From: Gemmatimonadota bacterium
GTDB taxonomy: Bacteria > Gemmatimonadota > Gemmatimonadetes > Gemmatimonadales > GWC2-71-9
Reading direction: 5' to 3'
DNA length: 64,000 nt
NCBI GenBank assembly: GCA_009692115.1
Contig: SHZU01000005.1
Span: 1-64,000, forward strand
In this document: positions 52,251-61,819 of the stretch, piece by piece
Layout: every line of letters starts with the position of its first letter
Numbering within the stretch: the first letter of the stretch is position 1
Notes under the pieces: generated by a model
What the model was told of the DNA's origin: nothing
Seen by the model: the letters and a program-made list of their open reading frames with translations, nothing else
Database searches by the model: none
Translations under genes and position numbers: made by a program

Positions 52251-53515
52251 CGCCCGAAGACCTTTTGGGCCGCCGCGACACCGGCCACGAGCGCATCCAC
52301 CTCAGCGGCGGTGTTGTAGGGCGCAAAGGAGGCCCGAACCGTGGAGGTTACCCCGAGCTTGGCCATCAGCGGCTGGGCGCAATGGTGCCCCGCCCGGACC
52401 GCCACGCCATGGGCGTCGAGCGCCGTCCCCACGTCGTGCGGGTGGACGCCATCCACCGAAAAACTCACCACCCCTACCTTCGGCGTTGCCTGACCATGAA
52501 CGCGGACCCCATCGAGCCCCTCCAGCCGTTCCACGGCCTGCGCCACTAATCCGTCTTCGTAACGCCGGGCTGATTCCCGATCCCACGTGGCCAGATACTC
52601 GATGACCGCCCCGAGGCCAAACACCTCGCCGATCGGCGGAGTCCCCGCCTCAAATCGGGCCGGAGGCGGGGCGTACGTCGATCGCGAAATTTCGACGTGT
52701 GCGATCATTCCCCCGCCGCCCTGCCAGGGCGGCATCCGCTCCAAGATCCGGCTCTGCCCATGGAGGACCCCCAAGCCGGTCGGTCCGAACAGTTTGTGAA
52801 CCGAATAGGCGTAAAAATCACAACCAAGCGCCTGCACGTCGATTTCGAGATGGGGCGCCCCTTGGGCCCCATCCACCACACAAATCGCCCCCATCTCGTG
52901 CGCCAGCGCCGCCACCCTGGCCACGGGCACGACCGTCCCAAGCACATTAGACACGTGGCAGATGGCGACGATCTTGGTGCGATCCGACCGCTCCCGCTCG
53001 AACCAGTCCAGATCCAACTCGCCCCGATCGGTACAGGGAATCGCCCGAATCCGGGCCCCCGTTTGCTCGGCCACCAACTGCCACGGCACCAGATTCGAGT
53101 GGTGTTCCATCTCGGTGACAAAGATTTCGTCGCCGGCCCGCAGCACCGACCGGCCATAGCTCTGCGCCACGAGGTTGATGCTGGCCGTGGTCCCGGCGGT
53201 GAATACGATTTCATGCGCACCGGCGGCACCCATGAACCGAGCGGCCAGCGCCCGCACCGACTCATAGCGCTCCGTAGCGTCTTGGCTGGTCGAATGCACG
53301 CCTCGGGCAACGTTGGCGGTCATCTCCCGGTAATACACTAGTAACGCGTCGACCACCGCGTCCGGTTTGAGAGCCGTCGCAGCGTTGTCGAGATAGGCAA
53401 TCGGATGCCCTCTGACCGACCGAGCCAGCATCGGAAAATCACCCCGGACGGCCAGCGGATCCCACCGAGCGCCGGTTGCCGCAGGGGCCGCCCCGGTTAC
53501 CACCGCATCCGGCAT
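52247..53515 (-). CDS. sufS: Cysteine desulfurase SufS
   Basis: A protein of about 422 aa, group II cysteine desulfurase providing sulfane sulfur. IAYLDNAATALKPDAVVDAL opens the PLP domain; VFTAGTTASINLVAQSYG, ITEMEHHSNLVPWQ-like VTEMEHHSNLVPWQLVAEQT, VVDGAQGAPHLEIDVQALGCDFYAYSVHKLFGPTG (PLP lysine) and the catalytic cysteine in VRAGHHCAQPL follow. The ATG at 53515 follows sufD after 5 bases; longer upstream reading is not conserved. Confidence 0.94.
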   Translation of the reverse strand: MPDAVVTGAAPAATGARWDPLAVRGDFPMLARSVRGHPIAYLDNAATALKPDAVVDALLVYYREMTANVARGVHSTSQDATERYESVRALAARFMGAAGAHEIVFTAGTTASINLVAQSYGRSVLRAGDEIFVTEMEHHSNLVPWQLVAEQTGARIRAIPCTDRGELDLDWFERERSDRTKIVAICHVSNVLGTVVPVARVAALAHEMGAICVVDGAQGAPHLEIDVQALGCDFYAYSVHKLFGPTGLGVLHGQSRILERMPPWQGGGGMIAHVEISRSTYAPPPARFEAGTPPIGEVFGLGAVIEYLATWDRESARRYEDGLVAQAVERLEGLDGVRVHGQATPKVGVVSFSVDGVHPHDVGTALDAHGVAVRAGHHCAQPLMAKLGVTSTVRASFAPYNTAAEVDALVAGVAAAQKVFGR

Positions 53516-53520
53516 CACGG

Positions 53521-54825
53521 CTACCGAGCGACTCCGAGCCGCTCGTACACTACGTGATTGAGCGCGGACCGGATCGGTTCGGAGGTCACTTCGTTCAGGA
53601 CCTCGGCGGCGAACGCATGGGTCAGCAATCGCCGCGCGACATCGGCGGGGATGCCCCGGCTTTGGCAATAGAACGCCGACATCGGATCGAGATTCCCGAC
53701 GGTGGCACCGTGGGTGCACCTCACATCATCGGCAAAGATTTCGAGCTGCGGCTTGGTATCGACCCTGGCTGAGTCAGAAAGGAGTAAGGTCCGGTTGGTC
53801 TGCTTGGCATCGGTCTTTTGAGCTTCCGGCGTCACGAAAATCTTGCCGTTGAAAACCCCGTGCGCCCGGTCATCGAGAACGCCCTTGTAGACCTCCCAAC
53901 TCCGACAATTGGGCTCGTCGTGGTAGATCGTCGTATGGGTATCGATGAGCTGATCGCCCCGGCCAATATACAAACCGTACAGCAGGGCCTCGGTATTCGG
54001 TGCGCCGAGCCTGGTGTGAAGGTTGTGCCGAGCGAGCGCCCCACCCATGGCCAGCGAGAACGAACGATAGTGACTGTCGCGCGCCTGGTCGACGTGAGTA
54101 AACCCAATGTGGTACCCAGCTTCGCTCTCGCGCTGAATCCGGCCATGTTCGACCCAGGATCCGGCCCCCATCGACACCTCGGCCACTGCGTTAGTCCAAT
54201 AGCGGGTCCGATCCGAGAGCGAGACATAGCTCTCAACCATCTGCAAACGCGACCGCTCGCCGGCCACGACCAAGACTCGCGGATGCGTCACGATCCCGTC
54301 AGCCGCCGCGGAGCAGACGAACACGATGTGGACCGGTACCAGGACCTCGGCGCCGGGACTGGTCCGAACCACCACTCCGTCCCGCGCCAAGGCCGTGTTG
54401 AGCGACGTGAACGGCGTCTCATCCGGTCGGACATGCCGGCCGAAGTGCTGCTCCATGAACTGCGGCTCGGCGGCCAGAGCCTCGGAAATCGTCGTCACAG
54501 TCAGTCCCGGCTCGGTCGCCGCGTTGGATAACGACGAGTCGAACCGGCCATCGACGAAGACCAACCGGGGCCACTCGGCGTGGTCGAAGAGAAACGGCGC
54601 CAGGTCGGCCAATGACAGCGCCCCGGGCTTGGCCGGCGCGACAAAGCCACCCCGGGCGATCGGAGCGACGGAGGTGAAACGCCACTCTTCGTCCTTCGTC
54701 GACGGAAAGCCCGACTGGCGGAAGCCGTCGATTGCGCCTTGGCGAATCCCCTTCAACCAATCCGGCGCCTTGGCTCCACCGTTGGCCGCGGCAGCCTCGA
54801 ACTGCCGAACGTAACTCTCGATCAC
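53521..54825 (-). CDS. sufD: Fe-S assembly scaffold SufD
   Basis: A protein of about 434 aa. The GTG at 54825 overlaps the sufC stop (GTGA). The N-terminal helical domain is followed by the right-handed beta helix: [40 protein letters not shown] and [44 protein letters not shown]. The last block holds the conserved histidine used at the SufB-SufD interface. It forms SufBC2D with its neighbours. Confidence 0.94.
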   Translation of the reverse strand: MIESYVRQFEAAAANGGAKAPDWLKGIRQGAIDGFRQSGFPSTKDEEWRFTSVAPIARGGFVAPAKPGALSLADLAPFLFDHAEWPRLVFVDGRFDSSLSNAATEPGLTVTTISEALAAEPQFMEQHFGRHVRPDETPFTSLNTALARDGVVVRTSPGAEVLVPVHIVFVCSAAADGIVTHPRVLVVAGERSRLQMVESYVSLSDRTRYWTNAVAEVSMGAGSWVEHGRIQRESEAGYHIGFTHVDQARDSHYRSFSLAMGGALARHNLHTRLGAPNTEALLYGLYIGRGDQLIDTHTTIYHDEPNCRSWEVYKGVLDDRAHGVFNGKIFVTPEAQKTDAKQTNRTLLLSDSARVDTKPQLEIFADDVRCTHGATVGNLDPMSAFYCQSRGIPADVARRLLTHAFAAEVLNEVTSEPIRSALNHVVYERLGVAR

Positions 54826-55589
54826 GTCACGGCCTCGGCTACCCCGGTGAGCCACTCATAGCCCTTGGCCTCGAGTTCCAAGGCCAACGATTTGCCGCCC
54901 GACTTGATGATCTGTCCGTCCGCCAAAACATGAACGAAATCCGGGACGATATGGTTGAGGAGCCGCTGATAATGAGTCACGACCACATACGCATTATCGG
55001 GACGCTTGAGTGCGTTCACCCCGTTGGCCACGATCCGAAGGGCGTCGATGTCGAGCCCCGAGTCCGTCTCATCCAGCAAGGCGAGTTTGGGCTCGAGCAC
55101 GGCCATTTGGAGAATCTCGTTCCGTTTCTTCTCACCGCCAGAGAAACCCGCGTTGACGGCCCGCTGCATGATCTCCGCGCCCCACTCGACCAGCTTGAGC
55201 TTCTCCTCGAGGAGGTCGATGAAGTCGATCGGGTCCATTTCCTCCAACCCCCGAGACTTCCGAAGCGCATTGTAGGCAGCTCGGAGGAAATAGGCATTGG
55301 TCACACCCGGAATTTCCACCGGATACTGGAATGCCAAGAACACGCCGGCTTGAGCCCGCTCTTCGGGCTCCAGTTCGCTGAGATCGATTCCGCCGAACAG
55401 GATTTGCCCGCCAGTGACCTCGTAGGCCGGGTGGCCCGCAACGACCTGGGCGAGCGTGCTCTTCCCGGAGCCATTCGGACCCATGATCGCGTGAACCTCG
55501 CCGGCGTTGACGACGAGATTGATTCCTTTGAGGATCTCCTTGTCGGCCACACCGGCCCGGAGATTCTTGATTTCGAGTAGAGGTGCCAC
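54822..55589 (-). CDS. sufC: Fe-S assembly ATPase SufC
   Basis: A protein of about 255 aa. The GTG at 55589 has AGGAG seven bases upstream and gives [20 protein letters not shown]. Walker A is [14 protein letters not shown], followed by [21 protein letters not shown], signature [12 protein letters not shown] and Walker [17 protein letters not shown]. This ABC-type ATPase drives conformational change in SufBCD. It sits between sufB and sufD. Confidence 0.94.
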   Translation of the reverse strand: MAPLLEIKNLRAGVADKEILKGINLVVNAGEVHAIMGPNGSGKSTLAQVVAGHPAYEVTGGQILFGGIDLSELEPEERAQAGVFLAFQYPVEIPGVTNAYFLRAAYNALRKSRGLEEMDPIDFIDLLEEKLKLVEWGAEIMQRAVNAGFSGGEKKRNEILQMAVLEPKLALLDETDSGLDIDALRIVANGVNALKRPDNAYVVVTHYQRLLNHIVPDFVHVLADGQIIKSGGKSLALELEAKGYEWLTGVAEAVT

Positions 55590-55599
55590 TGCACTGCTC

Positions 55600-57036
55600 C
55601 TATCCGACGCTGCCTTCGAGACTGATCCCCAACAGCTTCTGAGCCTCGACCGCAAACTCCATTGGGAGCTCGCGGAAGACCTCTTTGCAGAACCCGTTGA
55701 CGATGATGGAAATTGCGTTCTCCGTGTTGAGCCCTCGCTGCCTCAGGTAGAACATCTGATCTTCGCCGATCTTCGATGTCGAGGCCTCGTGTTCAACCGC
55801 GGCGGTCCGATTCTGGACGTCGATATACGGAAACGTGTGGGCGCCACAGCGATTCCCGATCAACATCGAGTCACACTGGGTGTAGTTGCGAGCCCCGTCC
55901 GACCGCGGCATCATTTTCACCAACCCGCGATAACTATTCTGGCCCCGTCCCGCCGAGATGCCTTTCGACACAACCGTGCTCTTGGTGTTCCGCCCAATGT
56001 GGATCATCTTGGTTCCGGTATCGGCCTGCTGCCGCCCGTTGACCACCGCCACCGAGTAGAACTCCCCGATCGAATGATCGCCTTGCAGGATCACCGATGG
56101 GTACTTCCAGGTAATCGCAGAACCGGTTTCGACCTGCGTCCAGGAGATCTTGCTGCGGTCGCCCGCACACTTCCCTCGTTTCGTCACGAAGTTGTAGATC
56201 CCGCCCTTGCCGTCTTCGTCCCCGGCATACCAGTTCTGAACCGTTGAGTACTTGATCGTGGCCCCCTCGAGTGCCACCAGTTCTACCACAGCCGCATGGA
56301 GCTGGTTCTCGTCCCGTTTGGGAGCGGTGCATCCCTCGAGATAGCTGACGTAGGCCCCTTCGTCCGCGATGATCAGGGTCCGCTCGAACTGTCCGGTGTT
56401 GGCCGCGTTGATCCGGAAGTAGGTCGAGAGGTCCATCGGGCAACGGACTCCCTTCGGGATGTACACGAAGGACCCGTCGGTGAAGACCGCCGAATTGAGG
56501 GCCGCGAAGAAATTGTCGCTCGTCGGCACCACTGACCCGAGGTACTTCCGAACCAGGTCAGGGTGCTCGCGCACCGCCTCGGAGAACGAGCAAAAGATGA
56601 TTCCCATCTCGCCGAGCTGCTTCTTGTAGCTGGTGCCGACCGACACGCTGTCGAACACGGCATCGACCGCGACGCCGGAAAGGATCTTTTGTTCGGTGAG
56701 TGGAATCCCAAGCTTCGTGTAGGTCTCCAACAGCTTCGGATCAACGTCGTCGAGGCTGCCGAGCGGCTTGGTGGTCTTGGGAGCCGAGTAGTAGACAATC
56801 CGCTGATAATCGATCGGAGGATACGTGACGTTCGGCCAATGCGGCTCCGACATCTTGAGCCAACTCCGATAGGCCTTGAGCCGCCATTCCAGCAAAAAGG
56901 CAGGCTCGTTCTTCTTGGCCGAAATCAGACGGATGACGTCCTCGTTGAGACCCGGCGGGAGCGATTCGGACTCGATGTCCGTCACGAACCCCCACTGATA
57001 TTCCCGGTTGATCAAGGTCTCGACCGACTCGCTCAC
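55600..57036 (-). CDS. sufB: Fe-S assembly scaffold SufB
   Basis: A 478-aa central scaffold on which the cluster is built. The start is GTG at 57036, with GGAGAG upstream. Conserved blocks include [87 protein letters not shown] and [22 protein letters not shown], ending [15 protein letters not shown]. It leads the sufBCDSU operon from a sigma70-like promoter. Confidence 0.95.
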   Translation of the reverse strand: MSESVETLINREYQWGFVTDIESESLPPGLNEDVIRLISAKKNEPAFLLEWRLKAYRSWLKMSEPHWPNVTYPPIDYQRIVYYSAPKTTKPLGSLDDVDPKLLETYTKLGIPLTEQKILSGVAVDAVFDSVSVGTSYKKQLGEMGIIFCSFSEAVREHPDLVRKYLGSVVPTSDNFFAALNSAVFTDGSFVYIPKGVRCPMDLSTYFRINAANTGQFERTLIIADEGAYVSYLEGCTAPKRDENQLHAAVVELVALEGATIKYSTVQNWYAGDEDGKGGIYNFVTKRGKCAGDRSKISWTQVETGSAITWKYPSVILQGDHSIGEFYSVAVVNGRQQADTGTKMIHIGRNTKSTVVSKGISAGRGQNSYRGLVKMMPRSDGARNYTQCDSMLIGNRCGAHTFPYIDVQNRTAAVEHEASTSKIGEDQMFYLRQRGLNTENAISIIVNGFCKEVFRELPMEFAVEAQKLLGISLEGSVG

Positions 57037-57074
57037 GGCTACTCTCCACCCAGAAGATTCGTCTCGAATTCGAA

Positions 57075-57103
57075 ATCCTAAGTAAAAAGGTCGGAATTGT
57101 CAA
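57075..57103 (-). promoter_or_regulatory. Sigma70-like promoter of the suf operon
   Basis: Reading the minus strand, a perfect TTGACA (57103-57098), 17-base spacer and TAGGAT (57080-57075) lie 39 bases before the sufB start. Confidence 0.7.
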
Positions 57104-57107
57104 ACGG

Positions 57108-57120
57108 GGCCTGTCAGGCC
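57108..57120. promoter_or_regulatory. 13-bp palindrome abutting the suf -35 box
   Basis: GGCCTGTCAGGCC is a perfect 6+1+6 inverted repeat four bases upstream of the -35 element. Its position suits an activator or Fe-S/redox sensor site, for example a Rrf2-type regulator, but no regulator gene is nearby and the assignment is inference. Confidence 0.4.
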
Positions 57121-57167
57121 AGGGTGCGGCGGCAGCATGACCTCCTGCGCCCAGCGCGTGGTTGTTT

Positions 57168-57180
57168 ATAGTACTACTAT
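57168..57180. promoter_or_regulatory. 13-bp palindrome between suf and the deformylase gene
   Basis: ATAGTACTACTAT is a perfect 6+1+6 inverted repeat in an AT-rich patch, 43 bases before the deformylase start. It contains a TATAGT (57167-57172) that could be a -10 box for the plus strand. It is a regulatory candidate by symmetry and location only. Confidence 0.35.
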
Positions 57181-57223
57181 GAGACATCTTGCCAGAAACA
57201 GCCGACCTCCGAGATTAGGTGAC

Positions 57224-57784
57224 ATGACTATCCATCGAATTCGACTCCTTGGAGACCCGGTCCTTCGGGCCCGATGTGAGCCAATTACCCAGCCCGGCTC
57301 CGCGGCCGTCCGAATGATCGTGGACGACCTTCGGGATACCCTCCGGGATTGGCAGTCCCGCTTCGGAACCGGCCGCGGCATTGCTGCGCCCCAAATCGGC
57401 GCTCCGGTCCGGATCATCTACCTCGAAATGGACCGCCCGTGGCCTCTGATCAACCCCGAGATCGTCGACATCGGCACCGAAGACTTTTCGGTCTGGGATG
57501 ACTGTTTTTCTTTCCCGAATTTGCTGATCCGGGTCCACCGAGCGTATCGGGTTCGGGTCCGTTACCAAGACCTCAAGGGCGAATTTCACGAGGTCGATCT
57601 CGAGGGCGATCGGGCTGAGCTCCTCCAGCACGAAATCGACCACTTGGACGGGGTTCTGGCCGTGGATCGGGCGCACGGAATGGACTCATTCTGCCTAAGA
57701 GAGGAATGGAACCGTTGGTACACCTCCCGCGATCGCTCTGGAGAGCCCGAACCACGCCATGAGCAATTGACGGCCCATATCTGA
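57224..57784 (+). CDS. def: Peptide deformylase
   Basis: A protein of about 186 aa that removes formyl from nascent N-termini with a ferrous or zinc ion. The three motifs are present in a divergent form: GIAAPQIG (residues 52-59), WDDCFSFP with metal ligand Cys94 in place of the usual EGCLS, and LLQHEIDHLDG with His136, Glu137 and His140. The ATG at 57224 is chosen over longer forms because TIHRIRLLGDPVLRARCEP is the normal start. It is divergent from the suf operon, and may be a second or specialised deformylase. Confidence 0.87.
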   Translation: MTIHRIRLLGDPVLRARCEPITQPGSAAVRMIVDDLRDTLRDWQSRFGTGRGIAAPQIGAPVRIIYLEMDRPWPLINPEIVDIGTEDFSVWDDCFSFPNLLIRVHRAYRVRVRYQDLKGEFHEVDLEGDRAELLQHEIDHLDGVLAVDRAHGMDSFCLREEWNRWYTSRDRSGEPEPRHEQLTAHI

Positions 57785-57830
57785 ACCGCCCGATTGTTAT
57801 ATTGGCTCTCCCCGCCGACAGCGAGCCACA

Positions 57831-58508
57831 ATGGGCGAGATCGTCAGATATCCGGCCAACGGCCACTCAACCACCGGCTACTTGGCCAAGCCGGCGTCTG
57901 GAATCGGCCCCGGGATCCTCGTCATCCCGGAGTGGTGGGGCTTAGTCGACCACATCACCGCAGTGGCCGATCGGTTCGCCGCCGCTGGATATGTTGCCTT
58001 GGCGCCCGATTTCTACGACGGTGAAACCACTCAGAGTCCTGATGCGGCGGCGAAGCTCTTTATGGCGCTCAACATCGACCGAGCAGGAGCCGACCTCCGC
58101 GGCGGAGCCGATTACCTGCTCGCCTGCTCAAAGAGCCTGTCCGGCAAGGTCGGCGCACTGGGGTTCTGCATGGGGGGCCAACTCGCGCTCTACGCGGGAA
58201 TGGCATACCCAGACCGAATCGGGTGCGTGGTCGACTTCTACGGGATTCACCCCAAGGTCCCGATCGACCCAGCCCGCCTCCGGGTCCCGGTGCTCGGTCA
58301 TTTTGGCACCCGAGACGGTTCCATCCCGGCCGCGGCCATCGCCGACCTAGCCGAGGCAGTCAACCGAGCAGGGGGACAATTCGCACCCCATTACTACGAG
58401 GCCGACCACGCCTTCTTCAACGACACCCGACCCCAAGTCTACCACCCTGAGGCGGCCCGATTAGCTTGGGAGCGAACCGTGGCATTCCTCCGCCTGCACT
58501 TGGGCTAA
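57831..58508 (+). CDS. Dienelactone hydrolase family protein
   Basis: A 225-aa alpha/beta hydrolase with cysteine nucleophile Cys113 in GALGFCMGGQLALYAG, the acid in HFGTRDGSIPA and the histidine in EADHAFFNDTRP. GILVIPEWWGLVDHITAVADRFA is the family's oxyanion segment. Members open lactone rings in aromatic degradation or act on other esters. A TATATTG element lies 26 bases upstream. Length is typical and complete. Confidence 0.9.
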   Translation: MGEIVRYPANGHSTTGYLAKPASGIGPGILVIPEWWGLVDHITAVADRFAAAGYVALAPDFYDGETTQSPDAAAKLFMALNIDRAGADLRGGADYLLACSKSLSGKVGALGFCMGGQLALYAGMAYPDRIGCVVDFYGIHPKVPIDPARLRVPVLGHFGTRDGSIPAAAIADLAEAVNRAGGQFAPHYYEADHAFFNDTRPQVYHPEAARLAWERTVAFLRLHLG

Positions 58509-58533
58509 GACGAACTGAAATTGGAGCAGTCGG

Positions 58534-58797
58534 ATGACGTACATCATCACAGAAGCGTGTATCGGAGTGAAGGATCGGGCCTGCGTCGACGTTTGCCCGG
58601 TTGATTGCATCTACGAGGGAGAAGACCAGCTCTTCATCCACCCGGACGAGTGCATTGACTGCGGTGCCTGCGAGCCCGAATGTCCGGTCAGCGCGATCTT
58701 CCCCGAGGAAGAGGTGCCCGAGAACATGGCCCCCTCGATCGCGAAAAACAAAGAGGTATTCACCTCCCCGACGCCACCCGGCCGGCCCAAGCAGTAA
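58534..58797 (+). CDS. 7Fe ferredoxin (FdxA type)
   Basis: An 87-aa ferredoxin. Cysteines at 9, 17, 21 and 25 form the N-terminal cluster site, and the [12 protein letters not shown] block supplies Cys40, 43, 46 and 50 for the [4Fe-4S] cluster. The spacing C-x7-C-x3-C matches 3Fe/4Fe FdxA proteins, as do [15 protein letters not shown] and IFPEEEVPE. It may accept electrons from KorAB, encoded 32 kb away. It follows the dienelactone hydrolase by 25 bases. Confidence 0.93.
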   Translation: MTYIITEACIGVKDRACVDVCPVDCIYEGEDQLFIHPDECIDCGACEPECPVSAIFPEEEVPENMAPSIAKNKEVFTSPTPPGRPKQ

Positions 58798-58826
58798 CGG
58801 CCGGTCGGCGTTTCCCCAGCGACGCC

Positions 58827-58859
58827 TGCCCCGGGATCGGTATCACCCGACCCGGGGCA
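58827..58859. terminator. Strong hairpin after the ferredoxin gene
   Basis: TGCCCCGGG (58827-58835) pairs with CCCGGGGCA (58851-58859), with four inner pairs (TCGG/CCGA) across one bulged base. It lies 30 bases after the ferredoxin stop, before a convergent gene, so bidirectional termination is plausible. No T-run follows on either strand. Confidence 0.45.
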
Positions 58860-58959
58860 CAGGAATGGACATCCGTACTGCGGCGTGGCGGTGACACGGG
58901 AAGATTACTCGTGTTCGAGACCGCCTACCGATCAAGACGCTCAAGCCCGCCGGATGGTT

Positions 58960-60165
58960 TCATCGCAGACTCTGCAAGAACTTGAGAATTGCCCGGGTGG
59001 TAGGCACCGGCTGCTCGATGCACGGCAGGTGTCCCGATCCAGGAATCTCGACAAGGCGGGACTCGGGAATGATTGCGGCCATCTGTTCCGACACGCCGGG
59101 CGGCGTGATGATGTCCTCTTGACCCACCACGACGAGGGTCGGAATCCCGACTAGTCCTGACAACAACGGGGAGCTGTCCAACCGCTCCCGCATCGCCGTG
59201 AGGGCCCCAATGATGCCAGGAACCGGGGCTCGGAGAATCATCTCGCGCACCGACTCGATGATGTCGGCCGGCACCGTGGTGGTGAAGAACCGCGGCAACA
59301 TCGCCTCAGCGGCGGCGATCGCCCCCAAATCCCTGACTTTCGCCACCAATCCATCCCTCGCCTTCCGGCCCTCCGCGCTGTCTGCCTCAGCCCGGGTATC
59401 CATCAGCACGAGACCCCGCACCCGGCTTCGATGCCGCCGGAGAAACTCGAACGCCACGTAGCCACCCATGGAAAGTCCGCATAACACGACCCGATCCTCG
59501 CCAAGGGCATCCAGCAGCGCGGCCAAATCATCGGCGTACATCGCCATCGAATAGCCCAGATCGGGGGCATCCGATCGGCCCATGCCTCGAAAGTCATAGG
59601 CAATCCGCCGGTATCCGCTCAGAGTGTCGAGCTGGTGGCGCCAAATAGTCCGGTCGAGGGGAAAACCATGGAGGAACACGATCGGCAACCCGGAGCCGCG
59701 CGTCTCCACCGCCAGGCTGACGCCGTTGACCGTGATTCGGTCGATCGGGTCGGCACTGGGCCGGGCGCTGTAGAACCGGCCAACCGCGTCGGGAACCGGT
59801 TGCGGTTGCCCGTACTGATCCACACACACGAAGAGGAACTCGGCCGTGGCCAACGCCGTGTCATCGGTGATTCGACGGGCCGTTTGCCGGATCGTAAAAC
59901 TGGTCCGGCCCCAATGAGTCAGCACCTGCTGGAACCGGAGCGACGCACCGACCCGGACCGGGGCGTGAAAGTCGAGGACGCTCCGTCGAACCGCCGGCCA
60001 GAGCGCGTCGCGGGTAAACACATCGACCCCGGGGCCCCGCTCCAGTTGTTCCCAGCGGGCCCGTTCAAACAATTTGAGGAATGCCCCATGGCTCACGGTC
60101 CCCGCCGCGTCGCAGTCGTCGGGGTGGATCGTGAACTCGACGTCGGCTTCCGGGATTCGCGTCAA
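58960..60165 (-). CDS. Hotdog acyl-thioesterase fused to alpha/beta hydrolase
   Basis: A 401-aa two-domain protein with probable TTG start at 60165. Residues about 1-135 are a YbgC/FadM-like hotdog domain: VEFTIHPDDCDAAGTVSHGAFLKLFERARWEQ, then RVGASLRFQQVLTHWGRTSFTI and ATAEFLFVCVDQYGQPQPVP. Residues about 145-401 are a complete alpha/beta hydrolase: GSGLPIVFLHGFPLD, AYDFRGMGRSDAP, nucleophile elbow GLSMGGYVAF, acid in VGQEDIITPP and histidine in GSGHLPCIEQP. The join is in one unbroken frame. Thioester cleavage followed by ester or lactone hydrolysis is an inference. Confidence 0.85.
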   Translation of the reverse strand: MTRIPEADVEFTIHPDDCDAAGTVSHGAFLKLFERARWEQLERGPGVDVFTRDALWPAVRRSVLDFHAPVRVGASLRFQQVLTHWGRTSFTIRQTARRITDDTALATAEFLFVCVDQYGQPQPVPDAVGRFYSARPSADPIDRITVNGVSLAVETRGSGLPIVFLHGFPLDRTIWRHQLDTLSGYRRIAYDFRGMGRSDAPDLGYSMAMYADDLAALLDALGEDRVVLCGLSMGGYVAFEFLRRHRSRVRGLVLMDTRAEADSAEGRKARDGLVAKVRDLGAIAAAEAMLPRFFTTTVPADIIESVREMILRAPVPGIIGALTAMRERLDSSPLLSGLVGIPTLVVVGQEDIITPPGVSEQMAAIIPESRLVEIPGSGHLPCIEQPVPTTRAILKFLQSLR

Positions 60166-60278
60166 TCCGACTCGCTTCTTTTTGAATTGGACCAGGCCAT
60201 CAAAACTACGCCAGGGGTGGCCCTCGTCGCTACTTTACCCTGACCCCCTGACTGCAAGCTGCTTGCCGGAGTCCTCCG

Positions 60279-61430
60279 ATGTCCTCCAGAACCGCCCCAG
60301 ACCCCCTTTTGATCGCCGACCGGCCGGCCTTTGAAGCCTTAGTGACTGGCTGGCAGCGCGAAGCGGTCGTCGGGATGGATACCGAGGCCGCCAGTTTCCA
60401 TCGATTCCGGGATCGGGTCTACCTCCTCCAGTTATCGACACCTGAGCAGACCGTCATCGTTGACCCAGTCGGAACCGGCGGCCTCGAGCCGCTGCGTCCC
60501 TGGTTCGACCATGGCGGCACCCAGTTCATCTTTCACGACGCCGACTACGACCTGCGGCTGATGTATCGCGAAGCAGGTCTTCGGATCCGTGATTTGTTCG
60601 ACACCCGGGTCGCCGCCCAATTCCTCAACCTGCCCGGCATCGGCCTTGGGGCGATCTTGGAGAGCCGGTTCGGGATTCGAACCGACAAACGATTCCAGCG
60701 GGCCGATTGGTCAGCCCGGCCGTTGACACCGGACATGCTCACCTATGCGGCCACGGATACCCACTACCTCCCCGACCTCCGGATTGCCTTTCTCGGCGAG
60801 TTGGACGCGATCGGTCGGCTCGCTTGGGTCGAGGAAGAGTGCCGATTGCTGACCGCCGTGGAGTGGCCCACCCAGGAACCGCCGGAGCAGACCTTCCTTA
60901 AGATCAAGGGAGCCCGTGACCTCAATCCCCGAGGCCTCGCTGTGCTCCGGGAACTCCACGTCTGGCGGGATGGCGTCGCTGAGCGGCTCGACCGGGCCCT
61001 GTTTCGCGTCCTCGGCAACGAGGTGTTGATTGCCCTGGCCGGCGAACCGCCTCGCGATCTCAAAGGGTTGGAACGGATCCGGGGAATTGGGCCGGATAAC
61101 GCGGCCCGACGCGGGCCGGAGATCCTGGAAGCGATCGAGCGGGGATTGACCGTACCGGACGCCGATCTCCCAGCGTTTCCGCGCCATCCGCGCTACCGGC
61201 CGGACCCGGCGTTCGATGTCCGAGTTGAGCGGCTGAAGACATGGCGAGCGGCGTTGGCCACCCGAATCAACCTGCCCCCGGGCCTGCTGGCACCGAACGC
61301 GACCCTCGATGGAGTGGCCCGGGCGGTCCCGACGAGCCCCGAGGAACTCCTGTTGGTCCCGGGAATCCGGCGATGGCAGGTCGGCGAGTTCGGAAAGGAA
61401 GTGATCGCGCTGGTTAGCGCGAAGGCCTAG
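60279..61430 (+). CDS. rnd: Ribonuclease D
   Basis: A 383-aa 3'-5' exoribonuclease that trims tRNA 3' ends. The DEDDy catalytic residues are in VVGMDTEAASFHRF, FIFHDADYDLRLM and the YAATDTHYLPDL block. Two HRDC-type helical regions follow (RDLNPRGLAVLRELHVWRDG and a second near 300-380). The stop lies in a CTAG palindrome that also provides the stop of the convergent DUF59 gene. Confidence 0.92.
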   Translation: MSSRTAPDPLLIADRPAFEALVTGWQREAVVGMDTEAASFHRFRDRVYLLQLSTPEQTVIVDPVGTGGLEPLRPWFDHGGTQFIFHDADYDLRLMYREAGLRIRDLFDTRVAAQFLNLPGIGLGAILESRFGIRTDKRFQRADWSARPLTPDMLTYAATDTHYLPDLRIAFLGELDAIGRLAWVEEECRLLTAVEWPTQEPPEQTFLKIKGARDLNPRGLAVLRELHVWRDGVAERLDRALFRVLGNEVLIALAGEPPRDLKGLERIRGIGPDNAARRGPEILEAIERGLTVPDADLPAFPRHPRYRPDPAFDVRVERLKTWRAALATRINLPPGLLAPNATLDGVARAVPTSPEELLLVPGIRRWQVGEFGKEVIALVSAKA

Positions 61431-61723
61431 CCCAGGAAGGCCCGGACGCGAGGGTCCATCCGCTCCGGGGTCCAGTAGGGCTCCCAGACGAGTTCGATCG
61501 CAGCGCTGTTCACCCCCTCGACCTGCTCGACAACCAGCCGGGCGTCCTCCATGATTTCCGCCCCCGACGGGCATCCCGGCGAGGTCAGGGTCATCTTGAC
61601 GTGGGCGTCTCCCTGTTCGGAGACCTCGATGTCATAGACCAGCCCGATGTCCACGATATTGAGACCCAATTCGGGGTCTTTGACTTGCCGAAGCGCTTTG
61701 CGAACGATCTCAGGAGTCACCAT
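61427..61723 (-). CDS. MIP18/DUF59-family Fe-S maturation protein
   Basis: A 98-aa protein: MVTPEIVRKALRQVKDPELG, then NIVDIGLVYDIEV, the reactive cysteine in MTLTSPGCPSGAEIMEDA and VELVWEPYWTPERM-like ending ELVWEPYWTPERMDPRVRAF. This is the SufT/PaaD-type domain used in Fe-S protein maturation. The ATG at 61723 has GAGGG just upstream; longer forms are not conserved. It is not in the suf operon, but function is probably linked to it. Confidence 0.87.
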   Translation of the reverse strand: MVTPEIVRKALRQVKDPELGLNIVDIGLVYDIEVSEQGDAHVKMTLTSPGCPSGAEIMEDARLVVEQVEGVNSAAIELVWEPYWTPERMDPRVRAFLG

Positions 61724-61819
61724 ACCCTCAAGGTATCGATCTGCCCCGTCTTGGTAAAGCGGTGGCGACAAGCAGCGAACGATGGTGCCGGCGACGCAGC
61801 AGAACAATCCACCCCAAGG

